A stretch of DNA of 8,510 bases from an uncultured bacterium (GTDB lineage: Bacteria > Bacillota > Clostridia > Oscillospirales > Ruminococcaceae). Each line of letters starts with the position of its first letter. Positions within the stretch are counted from its first letter, which is position 1. Location: assembly GCA_905214265.1 (NCBI GenBank), contig CAJMLQ010000128.1, positions 1 to 8,510 on the forward strand, read 5' to 3'. The notes beneath the pieces are model-generated. The model ran no database searches. It worked only from the letters and a program-made list of their open reading frames with translations, and was not told where the DNA came from. The position numbers and the translations under genes were made by a program. This document shows, piece after piece, positions 6,595 to 8,510 of the stretch.

Positions 6595-6792
6595 ATGAAG
6601 CAGGCAGATGCTGCCTTTGTGCCGCTCCGCGGAATGGAGCGGTGCGCCATTTTTGAAAATCGGGAATTTTTACGGGAGCTCCAGCGTTCCGTGCTCCGCG
6701 ACATGCTGGAACGGGGGCGGATCGACCCCGCTGAATACCGGCGTTCCATGCGCCGGATCGAAGGGAGCAAACCCTCCATCCGTTCCGAATAA
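6595..6792 (+). CDS. Small basic protein with SHOCT-like helical hairpin, function unknown
   Basis: A 65-residue product starting at an ATG 8 bases after AAGGGGGA (6580-6587), a usable ribosome site, and ending at TAA 6790-6792. After a loose N terminus, residues 24-56 are rich in Leu, Arg and Glu and read as two short helices around a turn: LRDMLERGRIDPAEYRRSM. The pattern 'leucine-rich helix, G-x-I, small residue, E-(F/Y)' resembles SHOCT-type domains, short modules found at the ends of many bacterial proteins and in tiny stand-alone proteins of Clostridia. There is no signal peptide or membrane segment. It lies 61 bases after the oxidoreductase on the same strand with no terminator between, so co-transcription is likely. 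A strong terminator follows it. That it is a gene rests on the ribosome site, the terminator and the family-like pattern; the function is unknown. Confidence 0.6.
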   Translation: MKQADAAFVPLRGMERCAIFENREFLRELQRSVLRDMLERGRIDPAEYRRSMRRIEGSKPSIRSE

Positions 6793-6818
6793 AGCTACAT
6801 ATTCCCCCTATAAAGCCG

Positions 6819-6868
6819 CGGCAGCGGGCTGAAGCGTGTGATACGCTCCGGCCCGCTGCCGTAGTTTT
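6819..6868. terminator. Two-part hairpin terminator between convergent genes
   Basis: CGGCAGCGGGC (6819-6829) pairs perfectly over 11 bases with GCCCGCTGCCG (6851-6861). Within it, AGCGT (6833-6837) pairs with ACGCT (6843-6847) across loop GTGAT, separated from the outer stem by a 3 x 3 internal loop. TTTT at 6864-6867 follows on the plus strand, and reading from the minus strand the stem is followed by TTTATA. It sits between the plus-strand 65-aa gene (ending 6792) and the minus-strand 100-aa gene (ending 6892), so it probably serves both. Confidence 0.8.
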
Positions 6869-6891
6869 GAAGAAAAAAGACAATCTCTGTG

Positions 6892-7194
6892 CTACTCCAT
6901 AACGCCCCGGTAAATGGTCTTCAGCGATTTCCCCAGCACCGAAAACTTCGCGTAGTGAACGCCGGAGGAGCCTTCTTCCCCTGAAAGGAAGCTCCCCTTT
7001 ATCCAAAAGGAGTATCCCATTCCTGTGTAGGCCCCATCTCCGGAATTCCAAGCGGCATTTGATGGCAGGCAGAACAGCGGCTTCTCATAAAATTCGATGA
7101 CCCGGATATAATCTACCGACAAGGCTCCCGCCCAAAGCGCCAGCACTCCCAGCAGGATCCCACCTACCCATTTTCCCAACTTCCGCGATCTCAT
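6892..7194 (-). CDS. Small single-pass membrane protein, function unknown
   Basis: A 100-residue product. A basic N terminus (MRSRKLGK) is followed by one hydrophobic helix (about residues 9-27) and a polar C-terminal domain probably outside the membrane. The domain contains VDYIRV, EKPLFCLPS, a GDGAYTGMGYS segment (52-62) and a closing LGKSLKTIYRG. The order 'DY-R, EKP-(I/L)-F, glycine-rich, Y-x-G-(L/M)-G-Y' resembles a group of small uncharacterised Firmicutes membrane-anchored proteins I recall, but I cannot name a domain. The start at 7192-7194 is chosen because AGGAGG (minus strand, bases 7203-7208) lies 8 bases upstream; longer in-frame starts lack spaced sites and would overlap the racemase. 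It begins 46 bases after the racemase stop on the same strand, so it is probably co-transcribed with it and may act at the same membrane. Confidence 0.72.
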   Translation of the reverse strand: MRSRKLGKWVGGILLGVLALWAGALSVDYIRVIEFYEKPLFCLPSNAAWNSGDGAYTGMGYSFWIKGSFLSGEEGSSGVHYAKFSVLGKSLKTIYRGVME

Positions 7195-7202
7195 CCCAGT
7201 TT

Positions 7203-7208
7203 CCTCCT
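7203..7208 (-). promoter_or_regulatory. Ribosome binding site deciding the start of the small membrane protein gene
   Basis: AGGAGG on the minus strand lies 8 bases before the ATG at 7194-7192. The in-frame ATG at 7212-7210 has a purine run touching it with no spacing, so it is a poor start. The gene therefore begins after the racemase gene rather than inside it. Confidence 0.8.
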
Positions 7209-7240
7209 GCATCCTTTCTTTCTGCCCGCTGTGTTGGCGG

Positions 7241-8510
7241 CTATCCGCCACTGGTTTTCCGCCCCAGACGGGGTCCGAGGCGGCTGAGCAGTTCGTTTGG
7301 AATCGTCCCCGCAGCCAGTGCAAGCTCTGAAGCGGAGATCTCTGCTTCCCCATCCCGGCCGATGAGCGTCGCCGTCATCCCCGGTTCCGCCCGGGACAGG
7401 CCGGTCACATCCGCGAGAAGCTGATCCATGCAGACCCGCCCCACAATGGGGGCGGCCTCCCCCCCGATGAGCACCCGCCCGCCCCGCAGCGTCCGGGGAA
7501 TCCCATCGGCATATCCAATGGTGATCACCGCCAGCCGCGTCGGACGCTCCGCCTGAAAGGCCCGCCCATAGCCAGCCGCTTCACCGGCCGCTATCTCCCG
7601 GACCAAAGCTACCCGGGCCCGCAGCGCCAGCACCGGACGCAGTCTCTCCGGCTGTTCTGCGGTTTCCCCGCCTCCCAGAGCTCCGTAAAGGGCGATTCCC
7701 ACCCGAGCATAGTCGCAGGGAAGCCCCCGGTCGTTCAACACCCCGTAGCTGCTCTGCAGATGCAGTTCCCCCGGCGGACAGCCCATCCGCTCCATCCGGG
7801 AGGCGGCGGAGAAAAAGCGCCGGATCTGTTCCCGCGTAAAGTCCGCGTCTGTCTCCTCCAGGCTGTCGCAGACCCCCAGGTGGGAAAACGTCCCCTCGAC
7901 CCGCAGATTCCGGCAGCGGTAAACCGCCCGGATGGCGGCGTCGTCATCCCAGGGAATCCCCAGCCGGTGCATCCCAGTGTCCAGCGCCAGATGTACCCGC
8001 AGAGGGACTCCGACTCCGTCCAGAGCGTTGGCGTGGGCGCTGTCCGCCACAGTCAGAGTCAGTTCCTTCCGGGAAGCCTCCGCCGCTTCGGCAGGAGATG
8101 TCCACCCCAGCACCAGAATGGTCCCCCGAACGCCCTGCTTCCGAAGAGCCGCGCCCTCCGCCGCTGTCGCTACGGCAAATGCCTGGACTCCAGCCCGTTC
8201 CAGCGCCCGGCAGACAGGTCCCGCCCCGTGACCATAGGCGTCCGCCTTCACCACCGCCATCAGCCGGCATTGAACTGGCAACAGCCCCTGCAAAACCGCC
8301 GCGTTCTCCCGGACAGCCGAGAGATCCACCTCGATCCAGGCCCGCCCTGGCTCCGCAACCGGCTTTTTCCGCCGGGAAAGCAGCCGCTTCACTGCCGGAA
8401 GCCGGGAAAGCCAGACAACCCCGGCGGCGCACCCGGCGGAAAGCGCCGTTACCGCCAAAAAATGTCCCATGCTGTTCTGGATGAAGAGCGCCTCTGTCCC
8501 CGTCACCTTC
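7241..8510 (-). CDS. VanT-type membrane-anchored alanine/serine racemase, 5' end beyond the window
   Basis: A PLP-dependent racemase interconverting L and D forms of alanine and probably serine for peptidoglycan precursors. The frame runs open through the window edge; numbering here takes the GTG at 8504-8506 as 1. Residues 1-35 (TGTEALFIQNS, then a hydrophobic helix, about 14-33) look like the last helix of a VanT-type acyltransferase-3 membrane domain, followed by a basic linker and a full racemase domain from about 56. The PLP lysine is Lys87 in VVKADAYGHG. DTGMHRLG (176-183), SHL (208-210), RVGIALYG (268-275), catalytic Tyr313 in AGYGRAF, and CMD (359-361) are all present. TIPNEL places Asn404 where ordinary alanine racemases have Tyr (TIPYE), a replacement known from VanT serine racemases. 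Ordinary Alr is soluble and about 370-390 aa. The gene could be a van-cluster member or a chromosomal Ala/Ser racemase; the neighbours needed to decide lie off the window. Confidence 0.88.
   Translation of the reverse strand, partial: KVTGTEALFIQNSMGHFLAVTALSAGCAAGVVWLSRLPAVKRLLSRRKKPVAEPGRAWIEVDLSAVRENAAVLQGLLPVQCRLMAVVKADAYGHGAGPVCRALERAGVQAFAVATAAEGAALRKQGVRGTILVLGWTSPAEAAEASRKELTLTVADSAHANALDGVGVPLRVHLALDTGMHRLGIPWDDDAAIRAVYRCRNLRVEGTFSHLGVCDSLEETDADFTREQIRRFFSAASRMERMGCPPGELHLQSSYGVLNDRGLPCDYARVGIALYGALGGGETAEQPERLRPVLALRARVALVREIAAGEAAGYGRAFQAERPTRLAVITIGYADGIPRTLRGGRVLIGGEAAPIVGRVCMDQLLADVTGLSRAEPGMTATLIGRDGEAEISASELALAAGTIPNELLSRLGPRLGRKTSGG

Noticed and set aside
5413..6891. Bile-acid inducible (bai) operon, suggested by the BaiCD-like cysteine cluster
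   Set aside because: No other bai-type gene is present, and the protein lacks the C-terminal FAD/NAD(P) domain of BaiCD and BaiH. Family resemblance alone does not justify the name.
7944..8432. Second minus-strand frame (162 codons) inside the racemase gene
   Set aside because: Gly/Arg/Ser-rich shadow of the racemase in another frame; the racemase frame has all the catalytic motifs.

Overview
The window is a GC-rich (by eye, around 60%) stretch of bacterial chromosome with strong AAGGAGG-type ribosome sites, short gaps and intrinsic terminators. A type III glutamine synthetase, a stand-alone TldD/TldE pair, a short Old Yellow Enzyme-family reductase with a cysteine cluster and a VanT-type membrane racemase together suggest a high-GC gut Clostridia member (Oscillospiraceae, of the Flavonifractor/Pseudoflavonifractor/Lawsonibacter kind). 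This placement is inference from gene content and protein similarity recalled by eye.

Layout, left to right. Bases 1-252 are the 3' end of asnA (ammonia-dependent asparagine synthetase), whose start lies before the window. It is followed at 306-2390 by glnN (glutamine synthetase III). Both genes assimilate ammonium, and a terminator-like or attenuator-like hairpin lies in the 53-base gap between them. A 262-base gap then holds the glnN terminator and a clear sigma-A promoter (TTGTAA, 17 bases, TATAAT), which starts the tldD-tldE operon (2653-4041 and 4066-5412), the two halves of a heterodimeric metallopeptidase. A strong hairpin follows tldE. A 16-base perfect palindrome overlaps both its T-tract and the ribosome site of the next gene, a flavin oxidoreductase (5484-6533). 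A small plus-strand gene of 65 codons (6595-6792) comes next.

A long two-part hairpin at 6819-6861 separates this plus-strand block from a minus-strand block entering from the right edge. That block has a VanT-like membrane-anchored Ala/Ser racemase (7241 to beyond 8510, N-terminal part off the window) and, 46 bases downstream of its stop, a 100-aa single-pass membrane protein of unknown function (6892-7194).

Most of the window is ordinary metabolism. Three points merit a second look: the VanT-type active-site asparagine in the racemase, the palindrome that could couple termination and ribosome access ahead of the oxidoreductase, and the four-cysteine motif of altered spacing in an oxidoreductase lacking the FAD/NAD(P) domain that usually accompanies it. 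I see no mobile element, CRISPR array, tRNA or rRNA, and no convincing wholly new system.
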